Assembly: GCA_030549335.1 (NCBI GenBank)
Contig: CM060193.1
Location: forward strand, 61,471,146 to 61,535,145
Origin: Pontederia crassipes
Taxonomy: Eukaryota; Streptophyta; Magnoliopsida; Commelinales; Pontederiaceae
Reading direction: 5' to 3'
DNA length: 64,000 nt
Below the pieces are notes generated by a model that saw only the letters and a program-made list of their open reading frames with translations, did no database searches and had not been told where the DNA came from. Within the stretch, counting starts at the first letter, position 1, and every line of letters starts with the position of its first letter. This document shows positions 22,731-35,587 of this stretch, piece after piece. The position numbers and the translations under genes were made by a program.

Positions 22731-24748
22731 GTATTGGTTGCTTAGTTCTAGGAGCAAGTTATGTTAGGCAATGTGTTTGAGAATATATTTCATCGAATAT
22801 TTTTTTAATTTTTAATTTCTTTTTAAATTTATCTTTCAACTTTACTTTATAATCCAATTATCTCTAATTATTAAAATTTTTCATAAATTATCATTTTCAT
22901 AAGATATAAACAATTTTCCGATCAGTTTATATAGTGACAAATTGTGATAAATAAAAAATAATAAATTAACAAAATAATAATATACTATTATAACAAATAA
23001 AAAAAATTAAAAAAATGTTATCCCCTCTCCCTCTACATTCGATAGTCTCGTCCGCGCAGCCGGAGGGAGGGAGGGGGCACCCTCCCTACTAGCACGCGTT
23101 GCCTATGACGCGCACGAAAATGGAGGGCATCACCCCGCGCAAAAGGAGGGTGTCGACCCTCCTTTGTGAACTCGTCGGCGAGCTCAGGAGGGGTTCAATG
23201 ACCTCCTTTTTTCTCTGGGTATGCCGGGGAGCGCGTAAAAGGGGGGAGGGGGGCAATCCCCTTTTTCTATGTGCACGTCGATTTCCTCTGCACGCGCCAC
23301 GGCAAGCGCAAAAGGGGGGCTCCTTTGCGAACTCGTCGGCGAGCTCGCAGCAAGGGGTCAACGCCCCTTTTCTCTATGCATGCTCACAAGCATGAAAAGG
23401 GGAGCGATGATCCTCCTCCCAGCATCGTTGAGGAGAGGGGAAGGGAGCCTTCGGCATGGCTGGCGTGTCGACGGTCGGAGGGATAGGGAGAGCGGGTGCA
23501 ACCCTTTTTTCATTTTTGTTATAAATTTATATTATTATTTCAAATATTATATATATTATCTTTAAATAATATGACATGTCAATTAAATGACTGGGAAATC
23601 ATTTATATCCGATGAAAATGATAGTTAATGAATAATAATAACAGTTGGAGAATAGAATTGAAAAAATGACTAAAGTTGAAGAGTATTTAACGAAATTACT
23701 CAATGTTTGGCATCAAAACTTGAGTTTGAACACGTCCAAAATTCATCAAACACTTCAAAAATAATAATGTAATTATGACCACAATTTTAATTCTGGTCAA
23801 AAGGCATGTTACCTAAGATTCCAATGATTTAATTCTAAACTAGTTCTTTACATAAAGCAAGGAACTAATATTTTTTATTTTGCATATATAAGCTTGAAAG
23901 TACATATTTTTAGGCCTATGTATATTTATTTTTTATATATTATATTATATAGTTAGACAATTTAAATTTTATTGTGTTTTAATAATAAGTAATATTAACA
24001 ATTAAATGGGTTTTTATTTATTAGAGATAAATTCAACTTTATTGATTAGTGATTATAGACTAATTAGTATTAGCAAATTAAGTTCTGTTCATAATTAAAT
24101 GGAATTAACAAAAACTTAAAAATAATAACTATACACAATAATTATATTAAGCATATTACAATAGGAATATGAATTACGATAAATATCATTTAATTGGATC
24201 TTATTATGATAATAATTAATATTATGTGCCAAAATATTTTTTAATACTAACCAACTTTTCTAATTAAATTTAAAATATTTTTCTTTCATTACATTATGTG
24301 GTATTAATAATAGTATAGTTATTGTACATGAGGTTTTCTGAATAAAGATAATTTGATATTATTAATTAAACTCTTGTATTGATTTAAATATATTTTTATA
24401 TATTTTTTTCATTGAAATATATCTTTTATATACACTATAATATTAATTACATATAATAAAAATAATAAATTATTTTCTTACAATTACTTTTCATTCAAAC
24501 ACCCATTAAAATTTATCCATCTAATCAACTTTTTAATTTCTCATTATTATATTTTTCATTCAAATACCAAATCAATTTATGTTTTTCTAATCGATTAATT
24601 CTTAAAAAAATAACAAAAATCTAAATTCCTGCATCCAAACACAAACCTAACCTTTCATGCATATAAACCCAACATGATCAACAAGTAAAAAAATGGTGGA
24701 TAAGGTCTTAACCCTAACCTTATTCTCTAGTAAATTAGATACACATTA
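22729..24748. other. AT-rich intergenic DNA with a GC-rich repeat island
   Basis: No gene is supported. The island at about 23040-23510 is described separately; the remainder is strongly AT-rich. Confidence 0.4.
23136..23410. repeat. GC-rich island of hairpin-forming and dispersed direct repeats
   Basis: A 27-base box starting CTCCTTTG and ending GGCGAGCTC occurs at 23159-23185 and again at 23320-23346. Purine arms (AAAAGG, AAAAGGGG) face pyrimidine arms (CCTCCTTT, CCCCTTTT); the clearest perfect pair is AAAGGAGGGT at 23142-23151 against ACCCTCCTTT at 23156-23165. Open frames on both strands are a by-product of the repeats. A similar G-run/C-run layout recurs near 26890-27050. Confidence 0.6.
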
Positions 24749-24939
24749 GGAACAAATGAGTAGTTCTTGCCTTTCATCCAAACAAGGCAGGGTTAAGAAC
24801 AACACAAAAAACATGATCAAATCTTGTCTGCTCTCTGGAAAATTGAAAAAGCATAGAAAAATTGTTCTTGATGATAACAAAAGATCTTGTTTATTTTCAT
24901 GCATATTCTGAACTTTTAATTCTTTAACCAAACAACTCC
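24749..24939 (-). mobile_element. Tourist-like MITE, uninterrupted copy
   Basis: A 191-bp element whose ends (GGAACAAATG and, reversed, GGAGTTGTTTGGTT) resemble PIF/Harbinger-derived Tourist MITEs. The flanks are TTA on the left and TAA on the right, near the expected 3-bp target. It matches the two MITE pieces that bracket the LINE at 11.3-13.8 kb. No coding capacity. Confidence 0.6.
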
Positions 24940-27361
24940 TAAGGCCCGTTTGGATATCGAAAAGTTAATCTCCGATCAGAATTGTCAAATTCATAGATTA
25001 CGATAATTCTCTATCTGATTATATGTATTCCACCCATTTTGTAGAATATCATAACATAAAAAATAAATGACCGACAAGATTAAACATACATTATAAATTG
25101 TGCGTGTGTCATCTCCCACTAATTCTAATCTATCTCGCATTTGATTGTATTTCACATATTATCTACTTAATCCAATAGATATTCGGCAACCAAACACTGC
25201 CTAAGAGCATGTTTGGTATGAGAATAGGAGTGGCTTGTTTGTGTATTTTCATCCAAACATCATTTGCATTGATATGTGGGGTCCCACCAACATTTATTGC
25301 ATAACCATTCAAAAGGTTGAGTTTTCTGTGTTTGTACTCTAGCAAGAACATTTTGTTCCATCGAGATGAAGCAATGGTTAAGAAAAATTTGTTCTAGAAC
25401 AAATTATTTTTTTTATCAAACGACGCAAATATACTTGCACTTGGAAAAAGTCAATTATTTTTATTTTCAGGTGTAGTATTATTATTACTCTTCTATGTGA
25501 TTTGTGAATCTTTTTTTATATTAAGATATAAAATGATTTAAATAGATTTTGATGGTAGGGCTAGAAAATAAATACAAAAGAAGAACTTATTTGGTATTTC
25601 GAAAACCTTGAAGCATTTCAATGTACTTTATTTGTTTTGCCTTGGCAATCCGTGACTCTAGCATTTGAGGGCATTGGGACATCTCGAACATTTTCATCAC
25701 TCCATAGCTCGAGATTTAAGCATGTTGACTAGTTGAATCGAACAATTGATCAAATAATCTTAATGCAAAGATTTTTTTAGTCAACATGGAATGAGTAAGG
25801 TCCTAGTGACAATGGCACAAATCTAAGCTCGCAAACAAATGACTGGGCCTTACACACGATATTGGAGATATAGATGATTATGTATATTGTATATGCTTGA
25901 CTGAGATGTATGTTTAAAAAATACGTGGGGGATATTTGTGTTAAATTATATATACGATAAGGTATGATAATTTTCCGGGGATCTAGTAACAACAAACTGT
26001 TGGAAAAAAAGTCAAATTTCTAGTTGCGAAATTATCTTCTTTTTTTTTAATGTGCACAATAATAATGAGACGATAACAATAATATAAATGAATTAAATCA
26101 TACCAAAGACGCAAATGATTAATGTGAAAAACCTCTCAACGTGAGAGGAAAAAATACAGAAGTAAGGAGCAAATCTTTCACTATGAAATACTAGTACATT
26201 ACAAAGTTTCTTCTCTGAATCAATATTAAGAATACAATAATAATATCAAAAATCAATCTTGATGTCACAAAATAAATGTCTCTCAGAACTGAGGATAAAA
26301 ATCAGAACGATTTCATCAGAATATGATGAATAGATGAGAAGACTACTGAAAAGTATTGTCTGAAGTTTCATTGAAAACGAATGAATGCTCGTTCCCGAAT
26401 CGAACCCCAAAATTCTCTTCTCTCTCTTTTCTTTCTCTCTTTGTCGGTGGCTGTATAGCTTCGTTGTGCATACCAGAAGACATCTACACCTCTCAATTTA
26501 TAACATCAAGAGATGATGATTTCACGTTGGATTCAATTCTTCCTTTCTTTCGGAATAGAGCAACACGATTTTTCTTTTTTTTACGTTTCCTATTCAATGT
26601 CAGACTCGCATAAACAAAAAATATGTCCAACACAAACATATATATAGGAATGTTAGAGTGCGCACACTTCATCACAATTTTGGATTTGATTAAGATGTAA
26701 TCATCTAAAAAATGATTTAATCATTGGTAAACACTTACAAAAACCTAGTTAAAAAAAATGCCGCCGACTTCCTCCTTCCGTCCTCGCGCAAACGCCATCC
26801 GCTATCTCCTCCATCGACGGCTGACAACAATTGCCCACTTCCTCCAATGATCTACATGTGGGCCGACCTCCTCCATCGACTTCCAGCAACAAAAAAGGGA
26901 GGGGGGGGGGGTCTCTGCGACTAGTGAGGTACAGAGGGGGCAACATCCCCTTTTGTGCTCGTCGGTGTGGCAGCAAAAAGGGCGTGCACTCAACAAGGTG
27001 GGGGGGGGGGGGACGCGATACCCCCCTTTTTGCTGCTAGAAGCGGAAGCAAAAGCCGCAAAATTGCAAAGACTGTAGATAGTGAACGATGTTCGAGTGCA
27101 GATTGCGGAAGCAAAACTATGGTTCGTTTGCAGACTGGACCAACGCACATCGTTCCCACCCGACGGATCATCCATGTGTAGATCCAATGGTGGAGAAAGC
27201 GTGATCATACCTGTATGCATCAAAATGTGTATACACCTTAATATTTCTCATATATTTATATTGTAACTTTTTTTAAAAAATAATAAAGTTTGAATTAGTT
27301 TAAAATGAAGGGATTGTTTGGTCTTTTTGCAAGTTTGGACAGCAAAATAAATAAAAAATAA

Positions 27362-27362
<1 letters not shown>
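24940..27362. other. AT-rich intergenic DNA
   Basis: No gene is supported. GGCCCGTTTGGATATCG-like ends near 24943 and 25205 may mark further small elements. A G-run-rich patch lies at 26890-27050. Confidence 0.35.

Positions 27363-27438
<76 letters not shown>
27363..27438. repeat. (TAA)n microsatellite
   Basis: About 25 trinucleotide units. Confidence 0.95.
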
Positions 27439-30089
27439 GTGACGTGGAAAGGAGGAGAGAGAAGATTCATCTTCTTTCTCTTCCTCCCTGCTCGGCTACT
27501 ATTGACTGCCACAGTGTCGCACACAAGACACCCAGCCGCCCCTACTTTCGACCACTCGTTCTCCATCGTCCGACCATCGTTTGCGTGTGTAGATGTCGTT
27601 GGAAAGAAGACGACATTTTCGATTTCGATTTGTACCGATCTTCCTCCTGGTGAGTTGTACATCATTCTAAGGTCAATTGAGATCATTTTGAAGAGTTTTA
27701 AGCGTGTTCTTGCTTTGAATAATGTAGGTGGCTGAGTTGGACTTTTCTGGCGACATTTTCAACGAGTCCGACGGGGAGGTCCCACCGAGCTCATCACTAC
27801 ACTCTGGTAGGTGCACATGTGGGAGAGAAATTGTTTATATTGTTGCCCAATGAAAATTAATCGTTAATTCCTTTTAGGTTCGTGGGTTTCAAACTCTAAT
27901 CGTTCTCCGGTGACTTTTCCGTTGACTCGACCTCATATCACGGTTGGTAAGTGAATGAAAATGTGTATATGATTGGATTTTAGTTAAGTGAACAAATTTA
28001 AAGTAACATTATTTTATTATGGATGAAGAAGACGTTCGGTGACTTTTCGACATTTCGGCGGGTGCGATTGTGGTTCCGAGAGTAGTGGTTACAATTGTTG
28101 TGGTATGAATGCTCGGATAACTGGAAGTAAATTTTTATAATGTAGTTAAAGTCATAGTTGGAAGTTGTTTTAAAGATTGATTTGAACTTCACTTATAGGG
28201 ATTGTTAATCGGAGGTGACGGTTCATTAGTTGTTGAGATTTGATTAGGCTGTTACTAGTCGATGATGCCTTCATTTTCTTCTTGATAAGTATTATAGCAA
28301 ATCCACAATAGGACTTGGTTTATGATAAGCACGCCGAATTATTGTGAAGAGTGAATTACCAAGTTTAATTTATAATATTAATTAATGAATACAATAGGTT
28401 GTGTTTACTTTTGATTGGATTCGGACAAGGAGATAACTTGAGACTCCACGAATCTAAGGCGAGAGAACTTATTTCAATTGATATGAATTGCTTAACTCTT
28501 CGGAGTGATGACATTGTTCCATTCGATGTGGAATAAATTTTCGTGATAGTTTTCTTCATACATATTCATACTTGTATGCTTCATATGCGTGCTATCATAT
28601 GACCTGTGATATTTTATTATGAATTTTGGAGACCCTTCAGAGTCTTTTCTCATGCAATTGAAGTAAATATTGAATTTTTGAAAGGAAAATGTTTATATGT
28701 TGACTTCTAATTTTAAGCTTTCACTTCATATTTGCATTCATGTGTCATGTGCATTACATTTAAAAACCCACATAAGACGAAGTGTTTTCACTTGGAGGAT
28801 TGGCCAACTTCGAATAAACCAGTTGGGGTCCGATTTACTCTGTGTCTATATAGTGACATGAGGAGCATGTTCAACACTTGTGTCGATATAGTGGCACGAA
28901 GAGTGATATTAGAACAACCATCCTGTGGCGATATAGTGACACGAAGGAAGGAGTGAAGAAAGAAAAGAAATAAGCTTTGTGTCGATATATTCAATGTATT
29001 GTGACGATATAGTGACATGAGTGACGAAATTAGAATAACCACCCTGTGGCGATATAATGACATGAATGGTTGATGAAGAAGCACTCGATTGATGAGTGAT
29101 ATGGATATTTGTGTTTGATGATATGTTTCCAAATTTTATGATATCATCTTATTACCATGCATGTGCACTCATAGCGTTATTTCTGTATGATTATTATTTA
29201 AATGAATTTTCTTGGAGAAATGAAAAGAGTTTGGAATAACTTTTAAAAATAAAGAGGCTAGTTTTTCCTTTATTGTTTTAATATTTGAGATAGTCATTTT
29301 ACTCACTGCTTCTTAATGCTCACCTCTCTTGTTTAATGTTTTTTCAAGTAATGAATGAAAGCTTGCAAAGTATAAAATAAAGAATGTAAATGGACTAGAA
29401 AATGAGCATGTGTAAGAGACATAATAATTGAATAGCTAACTTTGTGTTTGATTGAGTTGTTCTTATACGGATTTATTACTTGAAGAATGTTTTGAAAGAT
29501 TTTGGAGATGTTGGATTACTACGTGGAGTGATGGATGCTCACCTTATATGGTTTACGAGCATCTGGCTCGTGATTTTAATTTAAAAGTGAGCTTGTGACT
29601 CACTATTTTGGACATGTGTCCCACTCTTGTAATTATTTGTTGAATTGCTAGTAATGTCCTTATAATTACCTGTGATGATTAAGGTTTTGAAGTTAATTAT
29701 TTATGATGAGATATATATGAAGTGTTGTAAATGACGTATAGATGAATTTACGCATACATTACGATGAAATTTTTAAAAATTTTCAAAGTTAGTTTATTTT
29801 TTAACATTGGATTTTCCGTTGATTATTTGAATTCGAATTTAAGCGAATGATTTTACGAATTCACCCCTTGTGACGCCAAAAAGAGTAGTAGGACATTACA
29901 TATATATTGAAAAAGTGCTAGTTAGCAAACTTTATTATCAAATATTTCATAATTGCATTAGTACAAAAAATGGAAAAATCTGGTGAGGTGCTAAGTCCTT
30001 CCAAAAAACTTGTTCTATCTGCATTAGAAATACAATTTGCAACTTAATTTGTCTGTGTGAAGATATTAGAATCCAAATGAGATAACAAA
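27439..30089. other. Low-coding stretch, possibly decayed LTR-retrotransposon sequence
   Basis: No long frame has a recognisable protein. The 27440-28000 part has exon/intron-like GTAAGT and TAG signals but nothing identifiable. Tandem subrepeats at 28846-29070 and a non-coding tail to about 29880 recall LTR or leader sequence of Ty3-type elements. I could not find matching LTR termini. Confidence 0.3.
28846..29070 (+). repeat. Degenerate tandem subrepeats with GATATAGTGACA core
   Basis: The core TGTGGCGATATAGTGACACG or close variants recurs at about 28846, 28880, 28923, 28979 (partial), 29001 and 29046. Spacing is irregular (22-56 bp) and the spacers are related (AGAATAACCA/AGAACAACCA). Non-coding. 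Confidence 0.7.
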
Positions 30090-30600
30090 AAAACTACAAT
30101 GAGTAATCATGCTCTTAAGATTTCATGGACATGAGGCCTGACATCGCAAAATTTGAATTGTAAGTTTAGAATCACTCTCTATGATGAGTTGCTTATATCC
30201 TTTTGTTATGCTATGCAGTAGTTGAAGTTCTTGTCTCTCAGTTCAAACTTTTGAGTCAAACATTATGCCAAATTCTTTGTAGTTGACACCTACAAATAAA
30301 AAGTTTTGACCCGCCTCATAGTTGTTAAATGAATCGTCGACGTTAAGTTCGACCCAACCAATAGTTGTGTCCCGTCTAGCTCATTGATTGTAATTAGAGG
30401 AAGTCCTCTAGGGTGCATGTAGGCTAATGTACTCATTACAAGAACTCAAAGCTCTCTCCCAAATTCTATAGTGAGATATGTGAGCCATATTAAAATATAT
30501 ATGTCATTACAACTCTTCCAAAGGCCCCAAGAAACAATGTCAAGTGCCACAATAAAAGCTTCAGACGATAACATATGAAATGGATATTAAGTATATAAAT
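30090..30600 (-). pseudogene. Decayed LINE-type RNase H (RVT_3-like) fragment
   Basis: Minus-strand translation gives SSEAFIVALDIVSWGLW, then GWVELNVDDSFNNYEAGQNF, and in a shifted frame GYKQLIIESDSKLTIQIL. These are signature pieces of the plant RNase H-like domain at the end of L1-type LINE polyproteins. At least one frameshift and several stops are present. No other LINE domain is recognisable next to it. Confidence 0.5.
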
Positions 30601-30664
30601 AGATAAACTCAATTATTGCCTTAATGTGTCTAGGATATTAAGTATATATATGTTTTATCATGAT

Positions 30665-32132
30665 GTACTCTTGCGACGGATAGATGTCTGTCGAAATTTC
30701 TAACCGTCGAAAGTAAAAATAATAAATTATCAAATCTATTACATTATTATTTTACTTTTCGATGGTTAGGAATGTCGAAAGTTCCGACGGATATGTATTT
30801 CAACGGTCATAACTGTCGGTAAGTGAAAAATAATGTAATGTTAGTAGTATTTTATTAATACAATTATCGACAGTTCAAATCGTCAAAATTTTCGATGGTC
30901 TCGACCGTCGATATCTTAAAAAATTAAATATTATATAATGTAAGTAGTATTTTATTATTATAATTATCGACAGTCTGGGTCGTCAGAAGTTTCGATGGTT
31001 TGAACCGTCGGTAACTTTAAAAAGTAATTAAATATTATATAATATATAATATAAGTAGTATTTTATTACTATAATTATCGACAGTTCGGACCGTCGGAAC
31101 TTTCGCTGGACCGTCGATAATTTTAAAAATAACTAAATATTATATAATAATATAATACAATAATTATTATAATTAGTTAAGACCATCGATAGTTTCGACG
31201 GTCTGGACTATCGACAATTGAAAAAATAATTATATATTATAATCATATATATATCATAATATATATTATTATATTTTCGAAGTTTTCGGGGGTCTTGGCC
31301 GTTGGTAATTAAAAATAACTCTTCTGTTGCTTTTTTCGTTTTTCCGCTTTCTCATCTTTCTACCCATATATATATCTTCTCCCTCTCTCCTCTCTCAACT
31401 TCTTTCCCTCTCTCTCTCCCTCTCCTGTCTTGCCGGCGCGACGAACTCCCGGACGACGACCACCGGTGACCCTCTCCCTCCCCCTCTCTCTCCCCAGTTC
31501 GGGGGTCGGATCGACCACCTGGCTGCCGGATCTAGCGGCAACCGGTTCTGATCCGGTCGCCAGATGGCTTGATCTGGTCGCTAGACGGCCGATCCGTCCG
31601 CAGTCGGCCTGATCTGGCCGACGACGGCGTGATCGGCGCCATACGGCCGGATCTTGCCGCGAGTGGCCGGATCGACTGCCTGGCGGCAGGCTATTTTTTT
31701 TTTAAATTCTTTTCGACTGTTGTAGCTGCTGGAATATTTCGATGATTGCGACCGTCGGATCTTTTCGACAGTTGCGACCGTCGAAAGTTTCGACGATTGT
31801 GATGACCGCCGAAAGTTTTGACGGTTGCGATCGCCAAAAGTTTCGGCGATTGCGACAATCGCCAAAAGTTTCGACAATTGCAACGACCGCCGATAGTTTC
31901 GACTGTTGCGACCGTCGGACTTTTTGATGGTTGCGGCCGCCGGACCGTTGGGACGGTTACAACCGTCAGAACTTCCGACGAGTTTTTTCCAACCGTCGAA
32001 AATCGTTTTGCGACGATAATTTTTTTGATCGATCAGTTCAGTAAGTAAATCCGTCGAAAACTCTCATTTTCGATGGTTTCGTTCGATTTTTTGACGGACG
32101 AAACCGTCGAAAAATATCATTTTTTTGTAGTG
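30665..32132. mobile_element. CACTA-like element with ACCGTCG subterminal repeats, left end degraded
   Basis: Dozens of short inverted units (GACCGTCG, CGACGGTC, TTTCGACGGT) fill 30676-31215 and 31735-32115, around a simple-sequence, TC-rich core. The right end is TTTTTTTGTAGTG at 32120-32132, the reverse complement of the CACTACAA terminus of CACTA (En/Spm) transposons. No clean CACTA left end is seen near 30665. The core is similar, inverted, to the CACTA element at 41.27-42.40 kb. No transposase is present. Confidence 0.6.
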
Positions 32133-34088
32133 AAATCATTCATAATCATTCATTTTTTCTTTTATTTCTCTACTGCATTACTTTAATTATTCATTGATCC
32201 TCGATGTACTATACACAACTTGTTAATGTGAGAGAGCAGGGGTAACTTGGGCAAGAGAGGCTGACTATTATTAGTGAGAGAGTAGGGTTTGGTCGATTGT
32301 TGTTTGGAATGAATCTAAGAATCTTGTCTTATTTGGATTACAAACTTCATGATGACGATGATGAATGAGTTTGCCCATTTTTCTTTTTATTTTCTAAAGA
32401 GCAGGCTGATAGCATCCAGCAGGCTTAACCCAATTCATAGGGGGATATCTAGATTCTAGAATAACTATTTCTTTTTAATTTTTATATGCATGTTCTCCTT
32501 TCCTTGTTGGGTTTACATATGTTGCATACACAATTATCAACCTCCTTAATTAATTGTGCTATGCTTGTAGTATCATTGTCAGTACACATCCATACGCGTG
32601 TAAGGTGTATGTTCTCCTGTCTAATTCAATGTTCAAACATATGCGAGATCTACGTGATGATTCTGAGTTTCGAACTTAAGATTACTAACATTCAACGTCT
32701 TATAATATAATCTTACTATCCAATTGTGTTTTACGTGTGAAACCAATAAATAAAATGCACGAAGAAACTAAAAAAAAAAAGTACTAGGGAATTTGTTGCA
32801 AGCAGGGTGCCCATCAATCTTCATCTCGGCCCAGAAGCTTCTACAAGTTCGTGTTGCTTCATTCATTCTTTTTCTTTTTCCCCCATTTCCTCTTCCTTCT
32901 TTTTTTTTTACTCTCTTGAAGTTTGCACCCAGACGTGTGCAAAACTGAAGGGGGGAGAGAGAGAGGGTGGGGAGAGTGAATTACGGTATTCGACACAAAA
33001 ATACTTGATAAACAATTAAACATGTTACTTCTTCTTGTTGTGAAGATGAAGGATCCCATGTTTATAAACATTGGAACAATGAGAACTCTTCTTTAACATC
33101 CATGACCATTTCACGTCCGCGACCTGTTCTACCTGAACTGCATTCTTCAACAGCTCTTTATCTATACAGAAGTTAACTTCATGTATATCATTCTTTGTAC
33201 TGTGCAGGAACAATGTAAACTATCAATGTAATTCCTTCCTATCCTTCCAAGAACGTTACTTCTTGCAATGAAAACCTTTGCACTACAAATGCATGTGAAA
33301 TGGAGCTTGTAGATCGAACGAGCAGATCTTATGTAGGTCATGGTGCAGAGGAATGAAGTCCTTTGCTATTGCATCAAGCATCTGATTGTTGGGGATAAGT
33401 GAAATTAGTAAGGACATTATATATATTCTGGGGTATTATATCTGTGTCTGTGCACTGTGCAGTGCAAAGTTTTCAGCATGTCTGAGAACTTGTGTAAGGA
33501 TTCAAAAGGATTCTTTTACATTCTTCAAACGGTCTTCACTGTCTTGATACAAATATTCATATGCTGCCAGCTAAACTGCAATAGTCAGTTTAAATCTGTA
33601 ATTGAGTCACGGTTGATTACTGAATTAGATTGCTTAACAAGATATTAATTGGCTTGATCCAAAAAAAAAACATCAATTGAATGCATGACAAAAGTATTCA
33701 CGAAAATTCCAATTAAATAAGTGCTCCATTTTAGTTAGAAATCAGATTAGTCGAAAAAATGACATCCTGTTCTTTCTGAAAGTGAGGCCATTGAAGTTTG
33801 CATAATTTGGTGAATCTCGAAGATTGAGCATAAAGAAAAAGTACTAAAGAATTCATCACTATCGAAGTTTTGTTCTCAAGTTTAGAGCTTGATTGATGGA
33901 GTTTTCAGATAACTAACACATTTAAATTGCAGACCACAAGAAGATAGAAGGCTCAAGGCAGAGTTCATATTTGATATATTTTTCCCTTTTTACAAGAGAG
34001 AGAACACAACGTAGAACAATATAAAGTAAATAGAACGAATAAAAGGATCAATGGATCTCTCTCTATCTCAGTCTTCATTGGAACTGGT
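32133..34088. other. Intergenic DNA 3' of the USP gene
   Basis: No supported gene. The last part probably includes the 3' UTR of the minus-strand USP gene. Confidence 0.4.
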
Positions 34089-34953
34089 TCAGGCCAGAAG
34101 CCAAAAGTTCTTCTGCCATCTGGTGCTGATCAGATACCCACCAACTCCACTGCTGCGCTTCCTCACAGACATTGTTAGGCACTCCGAGTTCTCTATGCAC
34201 TGCTCAACGAAGTCCTCATTTCTGCTCTTAGTCATGCTACAGCAGGAATGAATTCTAAGTCATTAATTAGGCAAAATCGTAACTGGGAAGCTTAAAGGCG
34301 GCGAAGAAGCAAAAAGTTATCTGAATGCATTGACAAGAAGACACAGACTTACCCACAGAGCGATGAAGGCCTGCTCTGCCTTAACACCAGGACAGAGACG
34401 TCTAGCTTCTTGACCAGGGCGAGAACAGTAGTCAGTTTAGGTCCTTGGATCACCAAAGCCTCAGTTCCTACCTGATCATTTTACGAGAAGAAGGTGAATC
34501 CACTGGTAAAAGCAAGATCATAGTTTGTTCAGAGTTGCAAAATGACACAGTGGTTAAGCTCAAATATTGTGGAAAAAGAAACGAAAAAAAAAACACGTTT
34601 TAATCTCATCATTCTTATGAACAGAATATAGGGGGCCAAAGAACATGTATAACCTCAGGCCTCATGGCGTTGCAGAGGGATCCAAGGGACCTGGCCAGGT
34701 CGGGGACCTGATATCCTCCGTGATCAGAGTAGGTGCCGTCGCCATGGACGACTTGGAGGAGGGTGAGGACGTCTCCCTCGTTAGTCACGTGAGTCAGTGC
34801 CCACAGCATCGCATGCTTGGCTCCCATGCTCTGGTCTATGACCACCATGACCCTCTTCCTCATCACCCTGTTCCACTCCCCCTCGATCGGAGCTTTCCTC
34901 CTCGAAGTGTAATGCTGAGACTGGTAAAACCTGCTCATTGTTTCCTTCTGCAT
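34089..34953 (-). CDS. Universal stress protein (USP) domain protein, three exons
   Basis: Minus-strand exons 34953-34654, 34471-34353 and 34236-34089 join in phase to 188 residues. Visible are MRKRVMVVIDQSMGAKHAMLWALTHV (first beta strand and helix of the USP fold), GDVLTLLQVVHGD, then EALVIQGPKL and LDVSVLVLRQSRPS, ending in GGYLISTRWQKNFWLLA, the C-terminus typical of one plant USP subgroup. Exon 1 ends GAG before GT; exon 2 follows in phase 0. The start is the first in-frame ATG; a second ATG five codons on (MSRFYQ) is also possible. USP proteins are small cytosolic nucleotide-binding-fold proteins induced by stress; the partner is unknown here. Many plant relatives do not bind ATP. Confidence 0.85.
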
Positions 34954-35525
34954 CAAGCAACTCCTGTATAATATTCTTCACTTGACCTCCGCCCCGCTGT
35001 TGCACCTAAAGCTTCTGATTGATCTTAAACGCTCTCTAAAGTCTAAACCCTACGTAAGGTGAAGAGAAGAAGTAGAAACGAGCTGCAGATATATAGTGAG
35101 CTGATCACCCTCTTGGAATTCAGGAAGGGAACAAAAGTGAGAAAAGTGTGGAGAGAGGTCACGAGGAAAGATGGCAGCACTACATCGCAGCAAGAGGCAA
35201 AACGGCATGTATATCCTGCCGTCCCGTGTTGTGCTGTGAGCTTGTGACTGATCAGAAGCGGAAAACATGCATGTGAGGATGATTGGAAGGGTATATACTG
35301 CATCTGATCTCGGTTCTTTGTCCGCATTAATGGCGGCAGTGAAACATGACGTTTTCTAGCACATTATTATGAACATGCGAGGACTTTGCTGGTTGCTTTG
35401 TGTTATTTATCAACATCACACTGAACAGTCTTTTATTATTATCTTTTTTCGACAGAAGCTGGTGGATATAGTAATCCAAGATTTTGGAAGGGATTGAAAT
35501 AAATAATGGACGCTATGTAGATGCC

Positions 35526-35535
35526 GTGTGTGTGT

Positions 35536-35586
<51 letters not shown>
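35526..35586 (+). repeat. (GT)n followed by a 37-base G run
   Basis: Twelve GT units run straight into a homopolymer G tract (35550-35586). Such tracts can form quadruplexes and are often mis-assembled. Confidence 0.9.

Positions 35587-35587
<1 letters not shown>

Noticed and set aside
27300-27686. 128-codon minus-strand frame with a long tyrosine run
   Set aside because: The tyrosines are the (TAA)n microsatellite read on the other strand; the rest has no domain.
27439-29880. Solo LTR of a Tekay/Del-type gypsy element
   Set aside because: Suggested by subrepeats and exon-like signals, but no TG...CA ends or target duplication could be found; reported only as a low-confidence stretch.
34781-35005. 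Alternative frame overlapping USP exon 1 (IIQELLDAEGNNEQVLPVS...)
   Set aside because: It lacks an ATG and any USP motif, and degenerates into Glu/Gly-rich sequence; the USP frame carries the conserved residues and fits the splice phases.
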